DNA from: Pantanalinema rosaneae
GTDB lineage: Bacteria > Cyanobacteriota > Cyanobacteriia > Leptolyngbyales > Leptolyngbyaceae
Reading direction: 5' to 3'
Assembly: GCF_050753385.1 (NCBI RefSeq)
Contig: NZ_JBLZFZ010000019.1
Location: 53,490 to 117,489 of the forward strand
Length of the DNA stretch: 64,000 nt
Positions within the stretch are counted from its first letter, which is position 1, and each line of letters starts with the position of its first letter. The notes under the pieces were generated by a model, which had not been told where the DNA came from, did not search any database, and saw nothing but the letters and a program-made list of their open reading frames with translations. Below are positions 19,079 to 26,941 of this stretch, in pieces. Made by a program: the position numbers and the translations under genes.

Positions 19079-21697
19079 ATGGTTGCGATCGCTTCTTCTT
19101 CTGCTTCCCAGTCTGCGATAGCTGATATTTTGGCGAGGCTGCTGAATCAGCCCAATCACGAACAGCAATTCAACCCGCTAGCTGCGTACTTAGGAGCATT
19201 ATCCGCTGTGTTGGTCGGTGTTGTCCATGCGGATAGCCAGGTGACAGAAGAGGAGAAGCAACGACTAGGCAAGATTTTGGCTCAGTTTATTCCATCAGGC
19301 AGCGCTATGCAAAGCGTTGTGCAATTGTTAATTCAGGGTGTACGCAATAGCAAAATCTATGCGAAGCCAACAGAGCTAGCAACGTTGATGAGCCTATTTG
19401 GTGAGTCAGAGAAGTTGTTGCTAATGATGTTAGGGTATGAGATGGCAACTGCTGATGGTGAGTTTAATCCGAGAGAACAGAAGTATCTCCGCATTATTGC
19501 CCAAAATCTACACCTAAAAGAGGAATGGATGTTGGCAGTAGAAGCAGGTTTAGTTCATCAGCAGATGAGCGATGCATTGAATGAAGTACGCTATCTGCTT
19601 GACCCAGCTAGATTCCAAGCTCTCGATCCTGTATTCTCCCAAGCAGCGAGTCAAATGCTACTCCGGCTTCCTGAAACCACTAAGCATCATGGTACAGGTG
19701 TCAAGGTTGGCTATGAGACCTTAGCCGTTTTTCAAGCTCAGCGCCAACAGTTAGATCGGTTATGTGGTGAACTTTGGCGACTCCTTGCCGACTGCAACGA
19801 TCGTGCATCGCTGCCTCAGCATCTAGGATACGAGCTGCAAACAATCTCTAAACGGTTGCAATCTCAGAAATTCCGAGTTGCGGTAGTGGGTGAGTTCAGT
19901 CAAGGAAAATCAACCCTGCTAAACGCATTATTAGGAGAAGAAATTCAGCCAACACGCGTGATTCCATGTAGCGGCAGCATTACAGTATTGCGTTACGGTG
20001 AACAAAAGCGGGTGATTTGTCGCTATCGTAACAGGCCAGAAGAAACCATTCCCTTAGAGGAGTATCAGATTCGAGCCTCGATTCCTGACGATTTGGCGTT
20101 GAGTAATCGTGCAGATGCACTGGCTTCCGATGTCTTAGAAATTGTGTATGAACATCCTGGGCTAGTGCTGTGTCGGCATGGTGTAGAGTTAATCGACTCA
20201 CCTGGACTAAACGAACATCCTGAGCGAACTCGGATTACAAACCAGCTGTTGGAAAATGTAGATGCGGTTATCTTCTTAGCCAATGGTTCACGGCCAATGA
20301 CCCAAGGCGAACGGGAATTGCTGCACAGCCTAAAGTTGAGGCTCAATGGTGGGCAAGACGATCGTCCAGCCAATAACTTGTTTGTTTTGGTCAACTTTAT
20401 GGATTTGGTACGGCGTGAGCACGATCGCCAACAAGTCAGGCAACTAGTAGAAAACTTCGTTTTCGGCAACGCCCACATCCTTGAAACGCCAAAGCAGCTT
20501 CATTTCATTTCCGCTCAGGCCGCTTTAGAGGCAATTTGCGATGGTGATTACCAAAGTGTGTATTTGCAAGCCTTTCAAGGATTTACACAAGTTCTAGAAA
20601 CATTTCTGACCCAGGAGCGAGGTGCGCTCATTAACCAACGTAGTCAAACGGAATTGCATAGTGTCATACAGGCACTCACGTTGCAACTTACTCAAGCAGA
20701 AGAAACCCTGGTAGGAAAAGTTGCCATCTCTAATGCGGCTAAGCAGGACATTCTCAGCAAAATTGGGGAAGCGAGTGGATACTTGGCGAATTTGCATACC
20801 CTGATTCAATCGACTAGTGAGCAGAAGCGAGATACCGTGAGAAGCCTTGAGATTAAGCCGTACCTAGAGAAGTGTATTGAGCAAAAATCTAGCTCTTGGT
20901 CTTCCAAGCAGAGTGACAAAAGCAAGGTTTCTAAGGAATTTTTTGAGAAATTCCAATCGGATTTATCAGATGCCATTAGTGAGTGGACACAAACTACGGT
21001 CATTCAAGATACACTCGCCTCTAGCCTGCAAGCGATTGACTCCAACATTCAAAGCAAGATTTATCAGTTCCAGAAGAGTGCAGAGTCGATCGATAAGGGA
21101 GTTGGTTCTCAGCTAGCCAGTCAATTAGTATTAACCATCAATCAAGTTGCTCCCCAATTCAATTTCAAAGCTGATGGTAACTCAGACGACTGGAGTACTG
21201 CCTGGAATATTGGCATCGGCGGTATTAGTGGATTGGGTGGAGGTGGATTATTGGCTGGAGGGGTAGCCCTGGCTGTGAGCAGTATTGCCTTTTTCCCAGT
21301 TGTACTTACTGGAGGAGCCATTGTTGGTTTAGCGGCAGCGGGTGCCGCTCTAGGCTCAGCAATTGGAGGCACGATCGGCTTCTTCACGCCAGCTGACCAA
21401 GAAGCAATCAGAAAAGAGATCGTTGAAGAAGGGTTTAAACAGTTTCAAGCCCAGGATGGGATGGCTCAACTAACCAATGCTCTCGATGAGCTAGTCAATA
21501 ACTTGTTCAATCAAAGACTAACGACAATTCAAGCCGTTACCCGCCAATATATTGGGTTACTCAATTCTTTGCTAACTGATTCAGAAGCCGCCCACACCCT
21601 TGTCTTGAACGAAGCCGCCGCAGCCAGCCAATGGCATCAAGAGCAACGCTCCCAGGTACTCGCTTTACAATCTCGGCTCGACACGTTATTGGCTTAA
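19079..21697 (+). CDS. TerB-domain dynamin-like GTPase
   Basis: An 872-residue protein. Residues about 20-160 look like a TerB fold (GVVHADSQVTEEEKQRLGKI, MATADGEFNPREQKYL). The GTPase domain follows: P-loop VVGEFSQGKSTLLNALLG at about 269, G3 ELIDSPGLNE at about 371, G4 VLVNFMD at about 436. A long helical stalk follows, then a Gly/Ala-rich hydrophobic hairpin (about 714-774) for membrane insertion, and a helical tail. This is a bacterial dynamin-like protein, probably remodelling or guarding membranes. TerB domains link it to stress and phage-related conflict systems. ATG 19079 is followed by VAIASSSASQSAIADIL. The next gene, 49 bases on, is a likely partner. Confidence 0.85.
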   Translation: MVAIASSSASQSAIADILARLLNQPNHEQQFNPLAAYLGALSAVLVGVVHADSQVTEEEKQRLGKILAQFIPSGSAMQSVVQLLIQGVRNSKIYAKPTELATLMSLFGESEKLLLMMLGYEMATADGEFNPREQKYLRIIAQNLHLKEEWMLAVEAGLVHQQMSDALNEVRYLLDPARFQALDPVFSQAASQMLLRLPETTKHHGTGVKVGYETLAVFQAQRQQLDRLCGELWRLLADCNDRASLPQHLGYELQTISKRLQSQKFRVAVVGEFSQGKSTLLNALLGEEIQPTRVIPCSGSITVLRYGEQKRVICRYRNRPEETIPLEEYQIRASIPDDLALSNRADALASDVLEIVYEHPGLVLCRHGVELIDSPGLNEHPERTRITNQLLENVDAVIFLANGSRPMTQGERELLHSLKLRLNGGQDDRPANNLFVLVNFMDLVRREHDRQQVRQLVENFVFGNAHILETPKQLHFISAQAALEAICDGDYQSVYLQAFQGFTQVLETFLTQERGALINQRSQTELHSVIQALTLQLTQAEETLVGKVAISNAAKQDILSKIGEASGYLANLHTLIQSTSEQKRDTVRSLEIKPYLEKCIEQKSSSWSSKQSDKSKVSKEFFEKFQSDLSDAISEWTQTTVIQDTLASSLQAIDSNIQSKIYQFQKSAESIDKGVGSQLASQLVLTINQVAPQFNFKADGNSDDWSTAWNIGIGGISGLGGGGLLAGGVALAVSSIAFFPVVLTGGAIVGLAAAGAALGSAIGGTIGFFTPADQEAIRKEIVEEGFKQFQAQDGMAQLTNALDELVNNLFNQRLTTIQAVTRQYIGLLNSLLTDSEAAHTLVLNEAAAASQWHQEQRSQVLALQSRLDTLLA

Positions 21698-21745
21698 GCC
21701 CCTCAGAATCCAGTTTTTGCATAACGCTTACCCTCCCAAACCAAT

Positions 21746-23062
21746 ATGATTTTTCAATTTTCGGCAGAGATTCAACGCAGGCTGGCTACAGGTGAGCTAG
21801 CTCAAGTGTTTACCAAAAGTGGTGAGCCGATTGGTCTTGTACGAGATGCGCTAACAGGTCGCTTTGTCAAACATGCAAGAGGGATTACAGAACTAAATCC
21901 CTTAATAACAGGCTCTAGATTTGTCCTGGACGGCAACCCGCTGACCACGTTTCCTAACACCCTTATCAATGGATGGAATGCTTATCAAAGCGGCAAAATC
22001 CTTGAGCAGGGTCGTCAAACCCTTCAAGCTGTGAATGCTCTTGCACAGTCCGTTAGCATTTTGCAAGCGACTACGGCAATCATTGGTGTTGGTGTGGCCG
22101 CGACAGCAGCTCTCGCTGCCGTAAATCTCTATCAGACGCTAAAACTTCGTCGTGACGTAGCTACCCTGAGATTAGAGGTCAAAGACGGCTTTATCGAACT
22201 CAAGCAAGCCTTACAAGACCAAGGACTAGAAATTATTCAGCATATCGATCGCGTGGCGGAAGATGTTGAATTCCGTCATCATCGCACGATTCTTGCACGA
22301 GCCTATGGGCTATTTAACCAGGCGATCGTTCGGCTACAATCAGCTCTCACAGTTCAAGATTTAGCCTGCCGCAATGCCGACATTAACTCGGCTCGTGACA
22401 TGATGTTTCAGGCATTGGCAGACTACGATAATCCGCAATTACTTCATGATGTCAATGCAGCCGCCTATATTCGCCGTCGCGAATGTGTTTGGGCGATTCA
22501 TCAAGCGATCGCTTTGACCTATCAACTACAAGGTGAACAGGGCAGTGCTAGCCAGCGATTAGAGACACTCTGTACAACCATTCGTCGTGATTCCTTAACG
22601 GCTATCAACCAGATAAACTCTCAAGCTGAACTGGATTTCCTCTTTCCTGAACTTGTTCGTATCCACAATCATGACTTACAAGCTCTCAACCTTTGGCAAG
22701 CCCAAACTGACTGGGTACAAACGTTATCTGCTGAAGAAATTGGAGTTTTATGTAGTTCTGAACTGGAACCCATTAATCTTGAACTTCCTGATAGTGACCA
22801 GTTAATCGAAGTACCTCCAGAACAGGCACTGTATGAGGAACTTCAGCCGAAATCAAATGATGTCACCTTGTGTAATCAACTTCGGCTCATGATGGCTCCA
22901 GAGATGCGACTAGAATATGCAGCCATGATTGGTCAAAAAGCACAGAGTAGGGGGCTAAAAGCTTTAACAGCAGATGGATTGCAGGCTGCATCTGACTATA
23001 CGATCGCTAACCTGCATTACTATTTCCAGATTGAGCAAGGTGTATTAGCTGGAGTAAGTTAA
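21746..23062 (+). CDS. Membrane-associated partner protein of the dynamin-like GTPase
   Basis: A 438-residue protein of unknown family. The N-terminal part (residues 1-40) is beta-like (SGEPIGLVRDALTGRFVKHARG). A hydrophobic segment occurs at about 112-132 (ATTAIIGVGVAATAALAAVNLY). It is followed by a coiled-coil (LKLRRDVATLRLEVKDGFIELKQALQDQ) and a helical C-terminal domain with REC-VWAIHQAIALTYQL and several conserved-looking acidic patches. It follows the GTPase gene by 49 bases in the same direction. I infer a two-gene unit in which this protein works at the membrane with the dynamin. No direct evidence for function. Confidence 0.65.
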   Translation: MIFQFSAEIQRRLATGELAQVFTKSGEPIGLVRDALTGRFVKHARGITELNPLITGSRFVLDGNPLTTFPNTLINGWNAYQSGKILEQGRQTLQAVNALAQSVSILQATTAIIGVGVAATAALAAVNLYQTLKLRRDVATLRLEVKDGFIELKQALQDQGLEIIQHIDRVAEDVEFRHHRTILARAYGLFNQAIVRLQSALTVQDLACRNADINSARDMMFQALADYDNPQLLHDVNAAAYIRRRECVWAIHQAIALTYQLQGEQGSASQRLETLCTTIRRDSLTAINQINSQAELDFLFPELVRIHNHDLQALNLWQAQTDWVQTLSAEEIGVLCSSELEPINLELPDSDQLIEVPPEQALYEELQPKSNDVTLCNQLRLMMAPEMRLEYAAMIGQKAQSRGLKALTADGLQAASDYTIANLHYYFQIEQGVLAGVS

Positions 23063-23230
23063 GCTACCCGCTGATTAGCCGCCTCGGCAGACTAATATTG
23101 TGAGGCAGTGCCAAACTCTGCCTCTACTGTTTGATCAAACAATTGCACGATCGTCACAATTTGATCGGCATCATTACCCAAGATGCCATCTATATCATCA
23201 GGGTCACCTTATGAAATAGAGGTATTCAGG

Positions 23231-23785
23231 CTATCTCTTCTTGCCGCCAAACAATTTATAAATTCCGTACCCAACGGCTCCTGTTACAGCAATAGGGGCT
23301 AGAGCGACAATAGCTGTTCCTGCGATCGCGCCACCACCGACTACGCCGCCAATGCCTGCAAGGGTACTCATAATGGCCGCACCTGATGCGCCTCCCGCTA
23401 CAGTGACAGCACCAGCACCAGCTACACCCGCTGCTGCACCAATCCCGGTTGCTTTTCTAGCCACTGCACGAGCATTACGCTCTTCGTCAGATAATCCTGG
23501 GTCATCCTTGAACAGAGTACTATTAATGATTTTTGCACTGGCATAGGCTGGACCTGCTGCCAGTACAGCTGGAGCTGCGGCCATCCCTCCACCAACTACA
23601 CCACCAGCGGCAGCAAGGCCAGAAGTAATTCCTGCGCCTGATGTTGCTGCTACAGATAATCCGGTAGCCGCGCTAACAGCCGCACCGGCAGCTGCACCAG
23701 ACTCAACCACTTTTCTTGCCACCTTCAAATCTTTACGGACTTCTTGTACCTTTTGAGCGGTCTTAACAACATCATTCGGGTTCAT
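23231..23785 (-). CDS. Glycine-zipper membrane protein
   Basis: The ATG at 23785 (MNPNDVVKTAQK) is favoured over an upstream start because AAGGA lies about ten bases before it. The 184-residue product has a short charged helix (VQEVRKDLKVARKVVE) and then a very Gly/Ala-rich hydrophobic region with repeated GxxxG-like packing (AAGGVVGGGMAAAPAVLAAG, GIGGVVGGGAIAGTAIVAL). It ends in GIYKLFGGKKR. Such proteins insert in membranes as helical hairpins. It converges on the dynamin pair, so it may belong to that cluster, for example as a membrane target or pore. This is inference. Confidence 0.65.
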   Translation of the reverse strand: MNPNDVVKTAQKVQEVRKDLKVARKVVESGAAAGAAVSAATGLSVAATSGAGITSGLAAAGGVVGGGMAAAPAVLAAGPAYASAKIINSTLFKDDPGLSDEERNARAVARKATGIGAAAGVAGAGAVTVAGGASGAAIMSTLAGIGGVVGGGAIAGTAIVALAPIAVTGAVGYGIYKLFGGKKR

Positions 23786-23918
23786 TGTTTGAGAGTCCTT
23801 ACCAATCAAGCTAAAAGCTACTGAATACTTTATTCACTAAAATTTAAATAAAATCTTAAATAAAAAGTGAACTTCACGAACTCTTAAAAGTCTCGTCGCA
23901 TCAGTCGCATTGCCATTA

Positions 23919-24299
23919 ATGGCAGGAACGGTGTTGGTTTAGATCGGTGGAATTCCGCACTATAACGAACATGTTTGGGAACTGTATCCCTTAGTGGTGA
24001 GAGCGGATTCGAGGGGGCAGGGTGTGGGGCGCTTGTTGGTTGTCAATTTGGCCGTGTAGGCAAGGCAATGAGGTTGTGTGACACTTTGGCTGGGCACAGA
24101 CGATGAGGAGTCAAAAACAACGTTATCAGGCATCAACCTGTACCCGAATGTGTGGGAGCATATTGCAACGATCAAGAACCGGCGGCAGCATCCCTATGAG
24201 TTCTACCAGAACTGTGGATTCGTCATTGTGGGAGTAATGCCAGATGCCAATGGCTTGGGCAAACCGGATACGGCTATCTATATGGCAAAACGACTATGA
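23919..24299 (+). pseudogene. Decayed GNAT acetyltransferase, AAC(6')-like
   Basis: The single frame reads through IGGIPHYNEHVWELYPLVVR, DSRGQGVGRLLVVNLAV, then LWLGTDDEE and YPNVWEHIATIKN, HPYEFYQNCGFVIVGVMPDAN and IYMAKRL: a GNAT acetyltransferase of aminoglycoside 6'-N-acetyltransferase type. It is interrupted by three in-frame stops: TAG at 23940-23942, and a TAG and a TGA between LLVVNLAV and GCVTLWLG. The last two stops fit CAG to TAG and CGA to TGA changes, so no frameshift is needed. The first could be TGG to TAG. The 3' end overlaps the start of the next gene as ATGA, showing that the two were once one operon. Confidence 0.75.
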
Positions 24300-25099
24300 C
24301 ATCAGATGCTTCCCTCTACACTCTAATCAGCCAAACGCAACGTCAACGCGTGAGCGATGGCGCGATCGTGCCAATTCTCGCAGGTTGCGAATCGGCTCCG
24401 CGACAACTGGTGCTGCTCTGGTCGCAATTGGGAGATTTTGATAATTTGGAATATGCCTGGTGGTTGCAGCGTGAGGCTGAAAAGCTGCAAGCCGCAGGAG
24501 TCGCGGTTCGGGCTGTGGGGATTGGTGATCGTGCCTCCGGTCAGCAGTTTTGCGCCTACACTGGATTTCCAGCGAATTGTTTGTTGATTGACCCTACGGC
24601 TGAGTTGCACCAAACGCTCCATCTCTACCGAGGGCTATCCCTGAAGCTTCCTGGCTTATCCCCGGCTCAGAATGCCGTGTTTAATCTGTTACTGATGTGT
24701 GCTGGCATTGGCAGTCCTGGCACATTGGCGGAAGTGCTACGCGGATATCGCGGCGATCGCCAAGCACCGCAACTCATCGCGGATGAGGAGATCATTAAAG
24801 CTTGGCCACTCCCACCGATCAAAGGCTCAGTCTTTCAATGGGCTGGTGGTAAGGGGTTTCAGCGCCCATTTGAGTTAGCAACGCTGCGACTGCGAAATAT
24901 GGCAGAAGTGCTGGGTCACTGGAAAACCTATGTGCCTGATTCTGCCTACCTGACGCAACGGGGAGCTACCTTTCTGTTTGATTCGCAAGGGGAGCTATTG
25001 TATGAACACCGCGATCGCGCCATTCTGGGGTTTGCGGCTGATATGGGCAATCCCCTGTCGTTCTTATCTATGTCGGCGCTCAACCATTCGATGATTTGA
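24296..25099 (+). CDS. AhpC/TSA-like (peroxiredoxin-like 2) protein
   Basis: A 267-residue thioredoxin-fold protein. SAPRQLVLLWSQLGDFDNLEYAWWL carries the first strand and helix, AGVAVRAVGIGDRASGQQFCAYTGFPANCLLIDPTAELHQ is typical of the AhpC/TSA antioxidant group related to peroxiredoxin-like 2. The usual N-terminal CxxC is replaced: the site reads SQLGDF, so classical peroxidatic Cys is missing; Cys residues occur in QQFCAYTG and PANCLLID. The C-terminus has FLFDSQGELLYEHRDRAILGFA. Cyanobacteria have several such genes with unclear roles. The start overlaps the decayed acetyltransferase by four bases. The stop lies inside an inverted repeat. Confidence 0.75.
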   Translation: MTSDASLYTLISQTQRQRVSDGAIVPILAGCESAPRQLVLLWSQLGDFDNLEYAWWLQREAEKLQAAGVAVRAVGIGDRASGQQFCAYTGFPANCLLIDPTAELHQTLHLYRGLSLKLPGLSPAQNAVFNLLLMCAGIGSPGTLAEVLRGYRGDRQAPQLIADEEIIKAWPLPPIKGSVFQWAGGKGFQRPFELATLRLRNMAEVLGHWKTYVPDSAYLTQRGATFLFDSQGELLYEHRDRAILGFAADMGNPLSFLSMSALNHSMI

Positions 25100-25146
25100 T
25101 GCGTGTCAATTTTGAGTATGTTGATGAGAATTTGACACGCATCAAA
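25095..25146. repeat. Inverted repeat with GATGCGTGTCA core, copy 1
   Basis: TTTGATGCGTGTCAA (25095-25109) and TTGACACGCATCAAA (25132-25146) are perfect 15-base arms around 22 bases. The first arm overlaps the stop of the preceding gene. The same 11-base core appears again as an inverted pair at 25503-25552, so the small gene between is bracketed. There is no T-run, so binding or recombination site is as likely as terminator. Confidence 0.7.
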
Positions 25147-25167
25147 CTGAAGCAGGTGTGCTCGCCC

Positions 25168-25500
25168 TTATTCCGGCAAATCCAGTCCCAGTTCAGCCGC
25201 CTTCGCCGCCAATCGCTCCAGTTGTGCTTGCACTCGCTGCCGCTCCCGCTCTAGCTGCTTCAGTCGTTTTCCTCGTGCGATCGCAGCTCTCGTTTTTGCT
25301 ACTTCAGATGCCTTGAGGTAGCGAGCTTTCTGCCCCTTAACGCGCAACCGGAATTGGGTTGAGGGCTGTCCTCTCGCGGTTGTCCCTCCGGGTTTGGAGG
25401 AATCGATCCTGGCATCCGTCAGAATCTCGTCCTCCGCTCGGACAACTATGATTTCTGCCTCTAGCTCTGCCAGTTTTGCTTTGAGTTCACGGTAGTTCAA
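25168..25500 (-). CDS. Small coiled-coil protein of unknown function
   Basis: A 110-residue protein made almost wholly of charged helices: LKAKLAELEAEIIVV at the N-terminus, then a loop with SSKPGGTTARGQPSTQFRLRVKGQKARYLKASEV, then a strongly basic-acidic coiled coil (RGKRLKQLERERQRVQAQLERLAAKAAEL). The only in-frame start is TTG at 25500, without a strong Shine-Dalgarno, so the true start is uncertain. The gene is bracketed by two inverted repeats sharing a GATGCGTGTCA core. With the next two minus-strand genes and the recombinase it forms a set seen, as I recall, in cyanobacterial mobile DNA. No function can be assigned. Confidence 0.6.
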   Translation of the reverse strand: MNYRELKAKLAELEAEIIVVRAEDEILTDARIDSSKPGGTTARGQPSTQFRLRVKGQKARYLKASEVAKTRAAIARGKRLKQLERERQRVQAQLERLAAKAAELGLDLPE

Positions 25501-25502
25501 GA

Positions 25503-25552
25503 ATGATGCGTGTCAGAATAGTTGCCTTTGATCAAATTTTGACACGCATCAT
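25503..25552. repeat. Inverted repeat with GATGCGTGTCA core, copy 2
   Basis: ATGATGCGTGTCA (25503-25515) and TGACACGCATCAT (25540-25552) are perfect 13-base arms around 24 bases, immediately upstream of the TTG start of the small minus-strand gene. It shares the 11-base core with copy 1. It could be an operator for that gene or a recombinase site. Confidence 0.7.
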
Positions 25553-25591
25553 GTTGAACGTTGTTGGTGACAGTGGTGGTGTCACGCTTCA

Positions 25592-26269
25592 TTATGCTGC
25601 TTTGACCCAAAGTGCCTGACTGTAAAACTCCTTACTAGGTTCTAATTCAAACTCCCCTAACAGCACCCCCAGCCACACCTCAACCCACGGCATTGCCAAA
25701 CCTTGGCACAGATTTTGGAAGGAGGTTTGCTGATTCGGCACGGCCCTGAGCCATTGGGCGATCGCCTCAATCCACCGGGACACATCTTCATCATGGGCAA
25801 TCTGCAATACCTGCTGTTTTCGTTGCTCCTCCAGGGCTGCCTCCGACTCCAATTGGTCTACCATTGCCAGTAATGCCGCTTTGTCAACTGTCGCGACAAC
25901 TGACCCCTCTTCTGTTTCGGTTGACTTGACTCGTTTGGTTCGGGACTTGCGCGGGGGAGTTGACTCCATCAAGTCACTCAGATCTACCGCCATCGTCTGC
26001 CGCACGAGATCCGTAAAAAAGCCCTGCTGCACGATTGGATCGCGGTAGGCTTCTTCCCACTCCGTCATCAATACAGTTGCCCGTGCTGCACACAGCTCGG
26101 CAATCTGAAGTAGAGCTTCCCCAGCAAACTGAAGCCGCGCAGCCTCCGGGAGTTGAGCCGCTGTGACCTCCATCGTATTCAGGATTTGCACCACCTCAAC
26201 CGTTTCCGGCATCTGCTGTGCCCGTCGCAATTCCTCCCACAGATTCAGTTCCAGTTGTTCTCCCTTCAT
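25592..26269 (-). CDS. Hypothetical protein of recombinase module
   Basis: A 225-residue soluble helical protein with no recognised family. Residues 1-115 are helical (EQLELNLWEELRRAQQMPETVEVVQ, LQIAELCAARATVLMTEWEEAYRDP). A Ser/Lys/Arg-rich linker (TPPRKSRTKRVKSTETEEG) joins an acidic helical part with KAALLAMVDQLESEAALEEQ. The C-terminus has WIEAIAQWLRAVPNQQTSFQNLC. The start overlaps the upstream gene by ATGA, so the two are co-translated. The module sits divergently from the tyrosine recombinase, suggesting plasmid or integrative-element maintenance or regulation. Function unknown. Confidence 0.68.
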   Translation of the reverse strand: MKGEQLELNLWEELRRAQQMPETVEVVQILNTMEVTAAQLPEAARLQFAGEALLQIAELCAARATVLMTEWEEAYRDPIVQQGFFTDLVRQTMAVDLSDLMESTPPRKSRTKRVKSTETEEGSVVATVDKAALLAMVDQLESEAALEEQRKQQVLQIAHDEDVSRWIEAIAQWLRAVPNQQTSFQNLCQGLAMPWVEVWLGVLLGEFELEPSKEFYSQALWVKAA

Positions 26270-26805
26270 GAACGCCCTCCTCCCTGCACATAGTGGAGAT
26301 GCTCAGCATGGTAAGAGCAGGGACGGATCGGGCACTGAGAAACGGAGTGCTGTTCTTCGCGGGCAAACCGTTCAAACCCACTCCGCCGCCCATTTCCATA
26401 GTGCTGGTAGAGGGCATCCAATAATTGCCGGGCGTACTCCTTTACCAGACGGGGCGGTAGCCCGAAAGTATGTTGGGGTTGCGTCATTGCTACTGGTTTT
26501 TCTCCCAACCATAGCTCGGCACACATGGCATGAATGACGACCTCATCATTCAGGTGACGGGGTTGATCGACATAGGTGTGCAGCACCACACAAGGGATTT
26601 TGGGAATGGGTACGGTAATTGACTCGATCGCGGTTTTTCGTTGAGCCAAACGATTGCGCCCTTTCCGGTAATAGGAGCGGCGGCTCCGGCAAGTCTCTTC
26701 CTTCCAACAGCCATCTCCATCCATCTCAGAATCATGCAGTTTCCGTGCCTCAGCGGCTGTAAGGAGAGAACACGCCCAGCATTTCTCGTTGGTTCGTCGT
26801 CCCAT
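26266..26805 (-). CDS. Cysteine-rich conserved cyanobacterial hypothetical protein
   Basis: From ATG 26805 (MGRRTNEKCWACSLL) the product is 179 residues. CWAC near residue 9 with GDGCWKEETC at about 32-41 form two Cys pairs, likely a zinc site. After a basic stretch (RSRRSYYRKGRNRLAQRK) is a domain with PCVVLHTYVDQPRHLNDEVVIHAMCAELW and LPPRLVKEYARQLLDALYQHYG. The C-terminus carries another Cys/His set (CPIRPCSYHAEHLHYVQGG). This Cys-start protein family seems widespread in cyanobacterial accessory DNA, but its role is unknown. It shares an ATGA overlap with the next gene and is divergent from the recombinase. Confidence 0.72.
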   Translation of the reverse strand: MGRRTNEKCWACSLLTAAEARKLHDSEMDGDGCWKEETCRSRRSYYRKGRNRLAQRKTAIESITVPIPKIPCVVLHTYVDQPRHLNDEVVIHAMCAELWLGEKPVAMTQPQHTFGLPPRLVKEYARQLLDALYQHYGNGRRSGFERFAREEQHSVSQCPIRPCSYHAEHLHYVQGGGRS

Positions 26806-26884
26806 AGATCGTGGTGTGAACTGCCTCAATTATCAACTAGACGGCAGAAACTTCAGAAGTGGAGATAATAATCTTACAATAACT

Positions 26885-26914
26885 AGATAGAGATAAGTGC
26901 CGTTATCTCTATCT
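26885..26914. repeat. Perfect 12-6-12 inverted repeat in the recombinase promoter region
   Basis: AGATAGAGATAA (26885-26896) and TTATCTCTATCT (26903-26914) are exact reverse complements separated by six bases, GTGCCG. It lies between the divergent cysteine-rich gene and the tyrosine recombinase, 28 bases before ATG 26942. The geometry matches the core site of a tyrosine recombinase (arms of 11-13 bases around 6-8), but an operator for autoregulation is equally possible. Confidence 0.65.
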
Positions 26915-26941
26915 GAAATCCACCCAACTTTTTCCTTAACG

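Noticed and set aside
24078..24299. A separate 73-residue gene starting at GTG 24078
   Set aside because: It is only the 3' part of the broken acetyltransferase; the upstream part continues in the same frame across stops.
25095..25146. Rho-independent terminator after the AhpC/TSA-like gene
   Set aside because: Loop of 22 bases, no following T-run and a second related pair elsewhere make this less likely than a binding site.
25095..25552. A CRISPR array made of the GATGCGTGTCA repeats
   Set aside because: There are only four cores in two inverted pairs and a gene between them; no regular repeat-spacer pattern.
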